Assembly: GCA_937944485.1 (NCBI GenBank)
Contig: CALDYU010000014.1
Span: 96,902-160,901 of the forward strand
Direction of reading: 5' to 3'
Source: an uncultured Flavobacteriaceae bacterium
GTDB lineage: Bacteria; Bacteroidota; Bacteroidia; Flavobacteriales; Flavobacteriaceae
DNA: 64,000 nucleotides
Positions 29,156 to 38,394 of the stretch are shown here, in pieces. Under the pieces are notes generated by a model, which was given only the letters and a program-made list of their open reading frames with translations, had not been told where the DNA came from and ran no database searches. A program made the position numbers and the translations under genes. Numbering within the stretch: the first letter of the stretch is position 1; each line of letters opens with the position of its first letter.

Positions 29156-29896
29156 TCAATAAAAATTTTCGATCGTTCTTGTTATAATAGGTACAAGTTG
29201 TTCTTTAGTTTTCGTAGTTATAGTTACTTCCTTTAATGCGTTTAATTGGTTCATGTTATGCACATCAGAGCCCATAAAATCGATGAATTCTTCCTCCAAT
29301 AACTTATATGCCATTTTTTGAACTTCTTTACCGTAAAAGTCCCCTAGTGACAGGGCGTTCAACTGAAATAGAATACCACGTCTCTTGTATTCTAAATATT
29401 TTTTAGGTCTTGCATGAAGAAAATTATAGCGTTCTGGGTGTGCTAAAATTTGGAAATAGCGTTTGTAGGCAATAGCAGTTACAGACTCGTCAAAATTAAT
29501 AGGAGGTTGTAAATAACTCATTTCAACAAGTAAATATTCGTTGCGCATAGGCATCACTTTATCAGCTAAAAGAATTGCCTCAAAATTATCATCAATCATA
29601 TGCTCTGCTGATGCGGCGATATGTACATTGTAGATCTTACTTTTTATTAACTCCTCTTTTAAAACTTGTAAAGCTTTCGAAATAGTTTCGGGGGTGTTGT
29701 TATGATAATTATGCATTATATGCGGAGTAGCAATAAAGTTGCTAACTCCTATTTCTAAGAAGCCCTTGATTAAATCGATTGAATCATTAATAGTTTGGGC
29801 ACCATCATCAATTCCTGGTAAAATGTGATTATGAATATCAACAGAATCCTTTAAAAGATCAACTAAATATTTCTTTTTGTTAAAAATGCTTATCAT
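29156..29896 (-). CDS. CpsB/YwqE-type tyrosine-protein phosphatase (PHP family)
   Basis: 246 residues of a PHP-type metal-dependent hydrolase. Metal ligands are visible in DIHNHILPGIDDGA (His22, His24, with Asp30 nearby), in FIATPHIMHN and in ILAHPERYNF, and FMGSDVHN near the C-terminus. Bacterial members of this group (CpsB, YwqE) remove phosphate from tyrosine residues of BY-kinases and so regulate capsule assembly. The matching Wzc-type kinase is encoded at 19435-21813 with only the giant secreted protein between, so this phosphatase most likely acts on that kinase. It is convergent with the secreted-protein gene and separated from it by a strong terminator. No TAnnTTTG box was found in the 137 bases upstream. 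Confidence 0.9.
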   Translation of the reverse strand: MISIFNKKKYLVDLLKDSVDIHNHILPGIDDGAQTINDSIDLIKGFLEIGVSNFIATPHIMHNYHNNTPETISKALQVLKEELIKSKIYNVHIAASAEHMIDDNFEAILLADKVMPMRNEYLLVEMSYLQPPINFDESVTAIAYKRYFQILAHPERYNFLHARPKKYLEYKRRGILFQLNALSLGDFYGKEVQKMAYKLLEEEFIDFMGSDVHNMNQLNALKEVTITTKTKEQLVPIITRTIENFY

Positions 29897-30033
29897 AGAA
29901 TTGAACTACATGCTAAAAATACTATAATAGAATAACACCTATTAGGGTTGTTTAGTATTTAGAAGGATATGAATTCTTAGATAATTAAAAAAGGGGATAA
30001 CTTTTAATACAACTACTCTTTAAATTAGAAGTT

Positions 30034-32265
30034 CTAGAATGACACCGAAACCTTCCCTCTAACATAAAAAGGGGTGCCAGGAGTAAAGTGAATTTCCTCG
30101 AATGACGAAGGTTCGTTGAACAAACGACTTTCCGTTGCAAATTGTGTCTCATTCCATTCTTGATCAAAGAGATTTTCTACAACAACCCCTATAGTCCAGT
30201 TTTTCCAGGTATAATTGGCATTTAAATCGGTAATCAAATAACCTTCGGCAACAATAGAGTTGTCTTCATTTGCTGGTCTATCTTTAACAAAGCGGTAACT
30301 AATGCCACCAGAAAAATTTCCTAGATCTCTAATAGAAATTCCTCCTGAAGAGGTTAGATCGGGAGAAAGGGGTATGAAGTCAGACCCATCAGGTTCTTCG
30401 GTACTCCTTGCATATGTATAGTTAACATCTGCATTGGCATATAACCAATCAGTAAGTTGATATCGCATTCCAAAATCAATGCCCAACCTTCTTGTTTTAC
30501 CGCTGGGCTCAACAATTGCAGCATCACCGACATAAACAAATTCTTGGTCAAGAAAGAGACTCCATAGGGCAGCATTTATTACTATTTTATTGTTCGGTTT
30601 TATGAAGGCTCCTAGGTCCATAGAATAAGCAGCGGGTAATATATCTTCGCCATTATTTGCTACAACAACTCTAGTATCATTAGAATGAAAACCAATACCT
30701 GTTTTTCCAAAGACCTGTAACTTGTCTGAAGCTGCAAAAATTGCATTGAATTTAGGCCCCAAAAAAACTTTATTTTCACTTTTACTGTCATAGAGCTCAG
30801 ATAACAAATTTACATAGTCAAATTTGAAATAATCTAGACGTAGTCCTGGGTTGAATGTCCATTTATTTTTTTTGTAGGTTAAATTGAGATAACTATAACC
30901 GTTTAGTTCATCTACGTCTCCGAAAGCCAAGCGTTCTAATAACTCCTGACGATTTTTAGTGCGCGATAGTTGCACGTTATTTACGTCATCATATCTAAAA
31001 CCAATTCCTGCCTCAAAATTCAGTTGCGAATCATGATCTCCCACGTGTACGGATTCAGAAAATGTGGTTTCCGCACCCAAAATAGTTCTATTTTCTTTTT
31101 GACGAATTTGGTCCGCATTTACCGGGTCTTCTAAGAAAAAGGTAAAATTCGAAAACAATTCAAAATCATATTTCGAAATAAAGGCCTTTGAAGATAAACT
31201 TGCATGTTCATCTATTTGTTTGTTATGGTTGATTAAAAAATTGGTACGGCTTGTATTACCGCCCTCTGTATTATCAATGGCACCAAACCGAGTTATGAGT
31301 CCTTGGTCTATGGCACGCTGCGGGACTTGTCCAGAAGCGTCCCATTTACTTTGAAAATGCGATAAAGTAATAGTAAGTTCTTGATCTTCGTAGTTGTTAA
31401 AGTTATAACGCCCTAGTATATTTAACCGGTTAAAGTTTTGTGGAGCTTCGAAAGCGCCATCGGTAAGTACTAATTCTGAGGCAATATATGCGTTGCTTTT
31501 ATCACCTTCCGAAATTTTAAGCATATTTATAGATCGAGTAGTATTGAACATGCCTAGTTCAAGCGAAATCAGATTATTATCTATTTTCTTTTTAGTTTGC
31601 AAATCAACATAGCCAGCAGTATTAAAATTACCTTTATTGGCATAATACGCGCCTTTTCCAAAATCTATATTGTCAATTGTTTCGGGTATCACGAAATGCA
31701 TATCAGCATAACCTTGACCATGAGCATGAGATACCATATTTACTGGAAGGCCATCAACACTGATAGTTATATCAGTACCATGATCAATGTCAAAACCTCT
31801 CAGAAAAATTTGTTCGGCCTTACCACCCCCAGCGTGTTGACCAATGATGAGTCCAGGTATTTTTCTTAAAATTTCCTGTGATGATTTTACGGGACTGGTT
31901 TTTACATCTACATTTACAAATTGACTCAAAGCGTTTACTTTAGATATTAAAACAACTTGATCTAGTGATACTGCAGAGGCAATTAAATTTATTTTTACTG
32001 TAGCATCGAGCTCATTTTCTGAAATTTGTAGTTCTTGATTTTCAAAGCCTAAGCTATTAAAAACGATAATATCTCCAAGCGATATATCATCAAGCTCAAA
32101 ATAGCCAGAAACATTAGTGTAAGTATAACCCTTTGTAGTTTTATTAAAGACTCCAACCCCTTCTATGGGCTTATTCTGCTCATCTACTACGGTTCCACTT
32201 AGCTCATGAGACAAAATAGTCTGTTGAGATATAAAGAAGATTAATAAAATAACTAGTTTTTTCAT
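30034..32265 (-). CDS. TonB-dependent outer-membrane receptor
   Basis: 743 residues. A signal peptide (MKKLVILLIFFISQQTILS) is followed by a carboxypeptidase-regulatory-like domain at about 20-105 (GTVVDEQNKPIEGVGVF). A plug domain spans about 115-225 (RGFDIDHGTDITISVDG, then VSHAHGQGYADMHF). The rest is a beta-barrel ending in Phe. The size and the absence of a SusD neighbour argue against a SusC glycan importer. The plug is rich in His and Asp around HAHGQGYADMH. I associate this plug type with receptors that lie near HupE-like genes, but this needs checking. It is the last gene of the minus arm of the NRPS cluster, 44 bases after NRPS1, so co-expression and uptake of the peptide product, perhaps with metal, are plausible. 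The ligand is unknown. Confidence 0.88.
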   Translation of the reverse strand: MKKLVILLIFFISQQTILSHELSGTVVDEQNKPIEGVGVFNKTTKGYTYTNVSGYFELDDISLGDIIVFNSLGFENQELQISENELDATVKINLIASAVSLDQVVLISKVNALSQFVNVDVKTSPVKSSQEILRKIPGLIIGQHAGGGKAEQIFLRGFDIDHGTDITISVDGLPVNMVSHAHGQGYADMHFVIPETIDNIDFGKGAYYANKGNFNTAGYVDLQTKKKIDNNLISLELGMFNTTRSINMLKISEGDKSNAYIASELVLTDGAFEAPQNFNRLNILGRYNFNNYEDQELTITLSHFQSKWDASGQVPQRAIDQGLITRFGAIDNTEGGNTSRTNFLINHNKQIDEHASLSSKAFISKYDFELFSNFTFFLEDPVNADQIRQKENRTILGAETTFSESVHVGDHDSQLNFEAGIGFRYDDVNNVQLSRTKNRQELLERLAFGDVDELNGYSYLNLTYKKNKWTFNPGLRLDYFKFDYVNLLSELYDSKSENKVFLGPKFNAIFAASDKLQVFGKTGIGFHSNDTRVVVANNGEDILPAAYSMDLGAFIKPNNKIVINAALWSLFLDQEFVYVGDAAIVEPSGKTRRLGIDFGMRYQLTDWLYANADVNYTYARSTEEPDGSDFIPLSPDLTSSGGISIRDLGNFSGGISYRFVKDRPANEDNSIVAEGYLITDLNANYTWKNWTIGVVVENLFDQEWNETQFATESRLFNEPSSFEEIHFTPGTPFYVRGKVSVSF

Positions 32266-32309
32266 TTTGTTTGGAAATTTTATTGTTGAGATATTTTTTA
32301 ACGTAACAA

Positions 32310-35300
32310 TTATTGATTGAGTAATTCCATGAGCGTTTGCTCAATAAAGTTGGCATAACTTGCAATGGTGGGTAATTCAAAAATTTTGTTTAACGGAAAT
32401 TTCATTTCAATTTCTTCATTAATTCTTGCGGTAACGCGAATCGCCGCTAAGGAGTGTCCTCCTAATGCGATAAAATTATCATGAACGCCTACTTGCTTTA
32501 ATCTCAGAACTTCTTTCCAAATGTTGGCTAACAGTTCTTCAATTTCTCCATTTGGAGCCACAAATGGCGTTTCCATATCTAATTGAGAGCTATTCAAATA
32601 CTTTAAGGCATGCTTATCTACCTTGCCATTTTTAGTTAATGGTAGCTCTTCAATGTATTTGAAATAGTCGGGTACCATATATTCGGGTAACTTTTGCTTC
32701 AAATGTTTCGCTAAGGCTTTTGAACTGATTTTTTCTTTAGCTGTATAATAGCCAACTAATTTTTTCTGATCTAATTCACTTTCCTCAGATTCTTGATAAC
32801 CAATTTCTAACGCAATACGTTTGACTTCTTTTTCATCGATAATCTCATTAATTTCTTCAAGGGTTTCCGTTCGAGTTTTGTGACCCATGCGAACATCCCA
32901 GCTATACGGGTATGAGTAATTGCTATAGCCCTTTTCTTTCTTATGAATGTGAATGCCTAACTGATTAATAAGGCAATTGGTCGAGCGACCAGTATCTGTT
33001 GGTCTTACCCAGTCAACTTTTTCCTTTAGAAATTTGAGCATCTCTTCTAGGCTTACATCACTATACCTGTAGAAGTCGATAAATTGCACTTTTTTAAAAG
33101 TGTCTTGATTATCGAATATTGAAACATCCATCAGTTCTTTTACAGCATCTTCTTCTTGATGGTATAATTTTCTTGCCTCAAGTATAGTGTCGTCAATACT
33201 TGATATATCAACATTTTCATCCCAAAACAGTTCCTCAGTTAATCTTGTTTCGAAAAACTGACCTCTTGAGAGACCGGTAACAACGAAGGGAATTTGTTTA
33301 TCTAAGGCAATTTGCGTACTTAAGGTATAGATGGTTTTAAAACACCCATTGCAAACATTATGATGACGATGAAGGCTGTCAACGAAAATAGCATTCATAT
33401 GCTCTGTTGTACCGTATATGTGATCTACCTTGAGTTTACTTACGATACGGTTAATGTTTGCTTTAGCTTGTTCTGAAATATAACCGTTGTCTAATGTAAA
33501 TGCTAAAACGCGTAAGCCCATGTTAATCAGTTGCGCTAAAATATATGTGCTATCTTTTCCTCCACTTAGCAAGGAAATACAGTCATAATTTGGGCTTTTT
33601 CCACGTTGAGAAATTAATATTTGTCGTAGTTCTTCTTCTGTTTTGAAATACTTTTGAGCTTGGTCTTTATATCCTTTAAAAGCATTACATACATGACAAA
33701 CACCATTTACATCAAAATCAGTATTCGGGTAATTTGATGGAAGGCCACATTCCGAACAATTAATTACTTCATTTTCAGGAACTGACTTTTCATTTTCAAT
33801 CAAAACTACAGCTGCATTTTCTACAGCCTCATGTTTTAGTAGGTTGGCCTCTATATCTGATAATTCTAAACGAAAACCTCGCAGTTTGACTTGCTCGTCT
33901 TTGCGTCCTAAAAATTCGAATTCCCCAGCGACATTCAACCTGCCTAGGTCTCCTGTAGTATACATTTTATTTGCAGTATCGAAGGGATTATTAATAAATT
34001 TTTCAGAAGTCAAGTCAGGTAGGTTTGCATATCCTTTTGCTAAGCCTGCACCAGTGATAAAAATTTCACCAATAACGCCTTGAGGTACTTTATTTTTATA
34101 TCTATCTAATAGTAAAACCTCAATACCATCAATTGGGGAGCCAATAGGTACTGATGATTGCGTATGCTTTTCTTTGTCAAATTTCGATACGATACAACCT
34201 ACGGTTGCTTCAGTAGGGCCATATTCGTTATAAATAGTCAAAGATTCATTAAAAGACTCTTTTATTGATAAGGCAAGATTGGCTTTAAAGTCTTCCCCAC
34301 CCACAATCATTGTTTTGATTTGAGAGTGACGCATATCAGCTCCTTTTATAAGGGCTAGGTGGGCAGGAGTTAATTTAATAGCGTTTACTTTATTTTGGGC
34401 TAATACTTCCATCAATGAAATATCTGGACCAATATTACTTTCTTTATAAATGATTAATTGGCCACCCGTAATTAAGGGTAAGAAAGTAGCGGTTATGGTG
34501 AGATCAAATCCAATGGAAGTAAACAAAGGAAAAACATAAGCGCTTTCGCTTTTATAATACGCTTTCGCCCATGTTAGGTAGTTGGCTAATGCACCGTGTG
34601 AAATTAATACCCCTTTTGGGTTACCAGTCGAACCAGAGGTATATAGCATATATGCTATCTCTTCACTAGAGATGTTAACAGGCTTAGGAGTTTTACTTGA
34701 TTTAAGAATTGCTTCACGATTTTTATCGAGAAGTAGTACATTGGGTATTTCTTTGTTTATTTTCTTCTCTAGCTCAGAATGAGAGAGCATTAATAGGCAG
34801 TTTGCATCTTTAAGAATAAAATTAACGCGCTCTATGGGTTGATCAGATGCTATTGGAATAAATCTTGCGCCAGTTTTTAAAACAGCTAAAAGGCTAATGA
34901 TATAATCAGCAGAACGGTGCATAAAAAGGGCCACATTTTGTCCTTTTAAATCATTGGTACGACTGAGATAGTTGGCTAATTGGTTTGATTTTTCATCAAG
35001 TTCTTGATATGAATAAGATGTTCTTTTTTGTTCTATAGCCATTTTTGTTGCATTCACTGCAACACTTTCTTGAAATTGATTTAGAATTAGCTTTGGTGTA
35101 GGTGTTGTTCGAGAAGATGTGGGCTTAGTTCTTAAGTTATCGGTTACGAGGCTCGGTTGCGCAATCGGGGTATCAATATTTGTTAAAAAGGCATCAAATA
35201 AGGTTAAAAAATGTTTTGGTACTTCGGTAATCAAGTTTTCTGAAAAAACATTATGATTTAAATCGAATAACAATTCTAACGCTCCGGTATCATCAAAATC

Positions 35301-36449
35301 AACAATATGACATCGCATCTGATGTGAAAGATCGATGTGATCGGTATGCATCCATTTAGATTTCACTTCAAGCCCATCAAAATTCGAAAAGCTAACATTT
35401 ATATAGTTTAATATATTGTTGAAGCTACTCCCGATTTCCGGAGTTACCATGCCAGATTGTGCATAACGCAAATAGTCATTAGTTTCAAGTCGAATACGAT
35501 TAAATACCGATCTGAAAGTATCATCATGGCTGCATTCGATAGTTAATGGAAAGATTTCTATGAACAAGCCAACCGTTTCTTTAAAATTCTTACTAGATCG
35601 ATTGTGCATGGGCGCACCAAAAGAAATAATATTTTGTCCACTAACGCGGTATAGAAACGAAACATAAACCGTTGCTAATAAATTGAATAGTGTTAAATTT
35701 TGGGTCCAGCCTTTAAAGGCCGTATCGGTCGCAAGCTGTTTTATTTTTTTAGAGCGGTTTTCACCTATCTGTAATGAAACGCGTGTCGATTTTGTTGTCT
35801 TTTTATGGGTTCGCTCCCCATAAAGCGCAGGAAGTTCTTTGATGGTCTTTATTTTTTCTTTCCAATAATTTTGGGCCTCCGTATTATCTGAATTGCTGTG
35901 TTGGGTTTGTTCGAATTCAATGTAGGTTAGGAAGGAAGGAATAGGACCTAAGTCATGAAGCTGATCTTTTCTAATGAGACCGTATATGTCAGATAAATAT
36001 TGAAACACCAAGGTGGCCGAAACGGCATCTGTAATAAGGTGATGCATATTTAAATACCAGATGTATTCATCATCTCGCACTTTCAGTAAGGCAACGTCAA
36101 AACATTTTTTGGATAAGGAGAGTTGTTTTTGAGTTTGATCATGCAACCAACGATCAATTTCTTCTTGAGACATTGCAGTTGCATCTATTTTTAAGAGCTT
36201 AGGAGCAACATGATCCAATACTTTTTGATACGGGATTCCATTTTTCTCATCAAATACAAGCCTAAGAACATCAATTTTATTTACTAAAACGTCAATAGAC
36301 TTTTCAAAAATTACCTCGTCAATAGCACCTTCTATTACAAAGGAGTGCGTCGTGTTATGAAGTGGTGCTTCAGGATTTAGTTTTTGACCTGCCCATAATT
36401 GCAATTGACTTTGAGTAAGGGGAAAATGAGATTGGTTGGTTGGTTGCAT
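32310..36449 (-). CDS. NRPS1: C-A-T module with a PP-loop ATP pyrophosphatase embedded in the A domain
   Basis: 1379 residues. Condensation domain about 8-435 with HHLITDA at 136-142. Adenylation domain begins near 455: A3 YTSGSTGNPKG (603-613), A5 NEYGPTEAT, A7 YTTGDLGR, A8 DEQVKLRGFRLEL (850-862). After AAVVLIENE (about 887) a foreign block of roughly 340 residues follows. It holds a zinc-ribbon pair (Cys898, Cys901, Cys918, Cys921), PP-loop SGGKDS (962-967), CNGC (Cys1033, Cys1036) and Cys1159. The A domain resumes with KKLVGYYTAKE, A9 LPEYMVPDYF and A10 NGKVDK (Lys1276). A carrier domain ends the protein (GGHSL, Ser1333). Hand-read specificity residues are D-L-T-K-I-G-E-V-G-K, close to the Asn code DLTKLGEVGK. 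The frame is continuous. The insert resembles N-acetyl-sugar amidotransferases and TtcA/TtuA-type thiolases. Its chemistry is unknown. Confidence 0.93.
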   Translation of the reverse strand: MQPTNQSHFPLTQSQLQLWAGQKLNPEAPLHNTTHSFVIEGAIDEVIFEKSIDVLVNKIDVLRLVFDEKNGIPYQKVLDHVAPKLLKIDATAMSQEEIDRWLHDQTQKQLSLSKKCFDVALLKVRDDEYIWYLNMHHLITDAVSATLVFQYLSDIYGLIRKDQLHDLGPIPSFLTYIEFEQTQHSNSDNTEAQNYWKEKIKTIKELPALYGERTHKKTTKSTRVSLQIGENRSKKIKQLATDTAFKGWTQNLTLFNLLATVYVSFLYRVSGQNIISFGAPMHNRSSKNFKETVGLFIEIFPLTIECSHDDTFRSVFNRIRLETNDYLRYAQSGMVTPEIGSSFNNILNYINVSFSNFDGLEVKSKWMHTDHIDLSHQMRCHIVDFDDTGALELLFDLNHNVFSENLITEVPKHFLTLFDAFLTNIDTPIAQPSLVTDNLRTKPTSSRTTPTPKLILNQFQESVAVNATKMAIEQKRTSYSYQELDEKSNQLANYLSRTNDLKGQNVALFMHRSADYIISLLAVLKTGARFIPIASDQPIERVNFILKDANCLLMLSHSELEKKINKEIPNVLLLDKNREAILKSSKTPKPVNISSEEIAYMLYTSGSTGNPKGVLISHGALANYLTWAKAYYKSESAYVFPLFTSIGFDLTITATFLPLITGGQLIIYKESNIGPDISLMEVLAQNKVNAIKLTPAHLALIKGADMRHSQIKTMIVGGEDFKANLALSIKESFNESLTIYNEYGPTEATVGCIVSKFDKEKHTQSSVPIGSPIDGIEVLLLDRYKNKVPQGVIGEIFITGAGLAKGYANLPDLTSEKFINNPFDTANKMYTTGDLGRLNVAGEFEFLGRKDEQVKLRGFRLELSDIEANLLKHEAVENAAVVLIENEKSVPENEVINCSECGLPSNYPNTDFDVNGVCHVCNAFKGYKDQAQKYFKTEEELRQILISQRGKSPNYDCISLLSGGKDSTYILAQLINMGLRVLAFTLDNGYISEQAKANINRIVSKLKVDHIYGTTEHMNAIFVDSLHRHHNVCNGCFKTIYTLSTQIALDKQIPFVVTGLSRGQFFETRLTEELFWDENVDISSIDDTILEARKLYHQEEDAVKELMDVSIFDNQDTFKKVQFIDFYRYSDVSLEEMLKFLKEKVDWVRPTDTGRSTNCLINQLGIHIHKKEKGYSNYSYPYSWDVRMGHKTRTETLEEINEIIDEKEVKRIALEIGYQESEESELDQKKLVGYYTAKEKISSKALAKHLKQKLPEYMVPDYFKYIEELPLTKNGKVDKHALKYLNSSQLDMETPFVAPNGEIEELLANIWKEVLRLKQVGVHDNFIALGGHSLAAIRVTARINEEIEMKFPLNKIFELPTIASYANFIEQTLMELLNQ

Positions 36450-36465
36450 GGAGGGTTGAGGTTTT

Positions 36466-36696
36466 TTATCGGGTAGAAAAATAATTAGAAATACTATCTA
36501 TCGTTCTGAAATTTACAAAGGTCATATCTTCTCGTGGTACTCGCTTATCTAACTTTTTTTCTAAGAAAAGAATTAGTTTCATCATACCGATTGAATCTAA
36601 AATACCTTGGTCAAGAAGAAGTTCATCGCTTTTTAATTCTAGCGATGGTTTTTCGATTATTTCTTCTTTTATATATGTTTTAATCGTTTGAACCAT
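36466..36696 (-). CDS. Free-standing acyl/peptidyl carrier protein
   Basis: 76 residues with the carrier fold pattern. The phosphopantetheine site is Ser35 in GILDSIGMM, and the helix IV region (FVNFRTIDSISNYF) follows. It is 16 bases upstream of NRPS1 in the same direction and is the first gene of the minus arm. NRPS1 begins with a condensation domain, so this carrier could hold the starter acyl or amino acid, or an intermediate acted on by the embedded PP-loop domain. No stand-alone ligase or adenylation enzyme that would load it is present in the window. The Sfp-type transferase at 43734 is the likely activating enzyme. A link to another pathway cannot be excluded. Confidence 0.88.
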   Translation of the reverse strand: MVQTIKTYIKEEIIEKPSLELKSDELLLDQGILDSIGMMKLILFLEKKLDKRVPREDMTFVNFRTIDSISNYFSTR

Positions 36697-37081
36697 TTTT
36701 AATTATTGTTAGCTCTTTCTGGAAATCTCAATTTCTAAAATTGACAATATAACAACGGGAGAAACAAAAATAAATTCTGTATAAACCCTTATAAAATATA
36801 ATATTACGCCATGTTAAGGCACTCTTCGATCAATGAACTACTATTAGCGTTCAGTTATCGAAAATTTTATTTTTTTTGAGCTTTTACCCAAAAATAAAGT
36901 GATCTTTGACTTCGGCACTTGAAACGAAGAAAAGCCGAAACTTCTAAGTTTTTGTAAATTACTAAACGACAGATGCAATATGTTTTAAAACGTTGCGTGT
37001 GCTTTCGTTTTATTGCTAATTTTATAGAAAAATGGTATGCCTATGTTCATGTACTGTTTTTTAATTGCTAAAAAAAAGACT
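36697..37081. other. Divergent control region of the NRPS cluster
   Basis: 385 bases between the carrier protein gene and the HupE-like gene. It contains a minus-strand TAnnTTTG box at 36765-36772 and a 6-bp inverted repeat (TTCGGC 36911-36916, GCCGAA 36934-36939) of uncertain meaning. No exact plus-strand box was seen. No gene or recognisable Fur-type palindrome was found by eye. Confidence 0.45.
36765..36772 (-). promoter_or_regulatory. Candidate -7 box for the carrier protein/NRPS1/TonB operon
   Basis: The minus strand reads TATTTTTG, matching TAnnTTTG, about 70 bases upstream of the carrier protein start. The -33 region is poor. Confidence 0.4.
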
Positions 37082-38353
37082 ATGAAAAAACTAATTATCC
37101 TCCTATTAGGTATTTTTTTGTTATTCCCTTTAATTAATTATTGTCACCAACCCAATCAAAGTATAATTTATATGCGTGTTTATGAAGAAGCAGGCATTGA
37201 TGCGCGCTTTGAAATAAATGTAAACCAGCTCAATGATGCTTTCGGAATAGATTTACCCAAGTATCCTAAATGGGAAGATGTGGCCCCACATATTGATAGA
37301 ATTAAGGCTTACTTGTTAAAAACCACAGCATTCTCTTCAAAGTTTGGCAAACACCGAATCCTCTTTACAGATGAGGATACATCCATGGTTTGGACGAGTT
37401 TTGGCTATTTTATAAAAATTCCTTTCCACCTTGAAAATTCGGAAACCTTGCCAGATGATTTAAAGGTCACCTATTCAGCGTTTATAAATGAAATTCCGAA
37501 TACTAGAAATTTATTAACCATGGAGTACAATTGGAAGGCAGGTCTTGTTAATAACGAATCTGTTTTTGCTTTAGACTTTAAAGAAGGAGCAGTAACGAAA
37601 ACCCTTGATTTAACAGATACGTCTTATTGGAAAGGTTTTGTAGCTATGGTCGAGCAAGGTATATGGCATATATGGATCGGCCTTGATCATATTCTTTTTT
37701 TACTGGCTTTAATACTGCCCTCTGTGGTTCGACGTAAGCAGTCTGTTGGCGTAGCTGATCAGGTTCAAACTGTTCCCGCCAAATTTAATATTTGGGGTTG
37801 GGAGCCCGTTCAAAAATTCCGCCCCGCCTTTATGTATATTTTAAAGATAATCACATTTTTTACGATAGCTCATACCATTACCTTGAGCCTAGCATCGTTG
37901 AATATTGTGGTTTTGCCATCGCGACTTGTGGAGTCAATTATTGCCCTATCTATCGGTTTAGCGGCTTATCATAACATAAGGCCTATTTTTAAAGGAAAAG
38001 ATTGGCTTATTGCTTTTGTATTTGGTCTTTTTCACGGATTTGGTTTCGCTAGCGTGATGGGAGAATTAGGTTTCAAAGGAGAATTTTTAACCCTCACATT
38101 GCTCGGATTTAATATAGGAGTTGAAATAGGTCAAGTACTAATTATAACTCTTATTTTTCCTGTTTTGTTTTTCTTGAGAAAGTTGAAAGTTTATCCGAAG
38201 ATATTGGTGTACCTGTCTGCGCTTTTAATTGTTATATCATTATACTGGCTTTTTGAAAGAGTATTTGATGTTGACTTGCCCTTAGATGAGAACATTAGAA
38301 CCTTTGGGGGCGATATTTTAAGAGCCTTAAATTTAAGAAGACCTGTTGATTAG
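37082..38353 (+). CDS. HupE/UreJ-like membrane protein
   Basis: 423 residues from the ATG at 37082 (MKKLIILLLGIFLLFPL is a signal-like segment); a start 15 codons upstream is less likely. An extracytoplasmic domain of about 180 residues is followed by several membrane segments. The membrane part has the family marker GIWHIWIGLDHILFLL, then FTIAHTITLSLA and LFHGFGFASVMGELGF. These His-containing motifs mark the HupE/UreJ_2 family, whose better known relatives are linked to nickel or cobalt handling. It is the first gene of the plus arm, 41 bases before NRPS2, and divergent from the TonB-containing arm. A role in moving a metal, or a metal complex linked to the peptide, is inferred; it is not shown by the sequence. 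Confidence 0.82.
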   Translation: MKKLIILLLGIFLLFPLINYCHQPNQSIIYMRVYEEAGIDARFEINVNQLNDAFGIDLPKYPKWEDVAPHIDRIKAYLLKTTAFSSKFGKHRILFTDEDTSMVWTSFGYFIKIPFHLENSETLPDDLKVTYSAFINEIPNTRNLLTMEYNWKAGLVNNESVFALDFKEGAVTKTLDLTDTSYWKGFVAMVEQGIWHIWIGLDHILFLLALILPSVVRRKQSVGVADQVQTVPAKFNIWGWEPVQKFRPAFMYILKIITFFTIAHTITLSLASLNIVVLPSRLVESIIALSIGLAAYHNIRPIFKGKDWLIAFVFGLFHGFGFASVMGELGFKGEFLTLTLLGFNIGVEIGQVLIITLIFPVLFFLRKLKVYPKILVYLSALLIVISLYWLFERVFDVDLPLDENIRTFGGDILRALNLRRPVD

Positions 38354-38394
38354 TAGAATAAAGCTCGCTATTGAAAATAGATAAAAAATCAAAA

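Noticed and set aside
30034..32265. TonB receptor as SusC-type glycan importer
   Set aside because: Too short (743 residues), no SusD gene next to it, and the plug sequence differs.
32310..36449. NRPS1 insert as frameshift or assembly chimera
   Set aside because: The frame is continuous, the A domain resumes exactly with the expected strand, A9 and A10, and the carrier domain is intact. Base use inside the insert looks like the rest.
36911..36939. Inverted repeat TTCGGC/GCCGAA as operator or terminator
   Set aside because: Only six base pairs with a 17-base loop and no T-run; kept only as a note.
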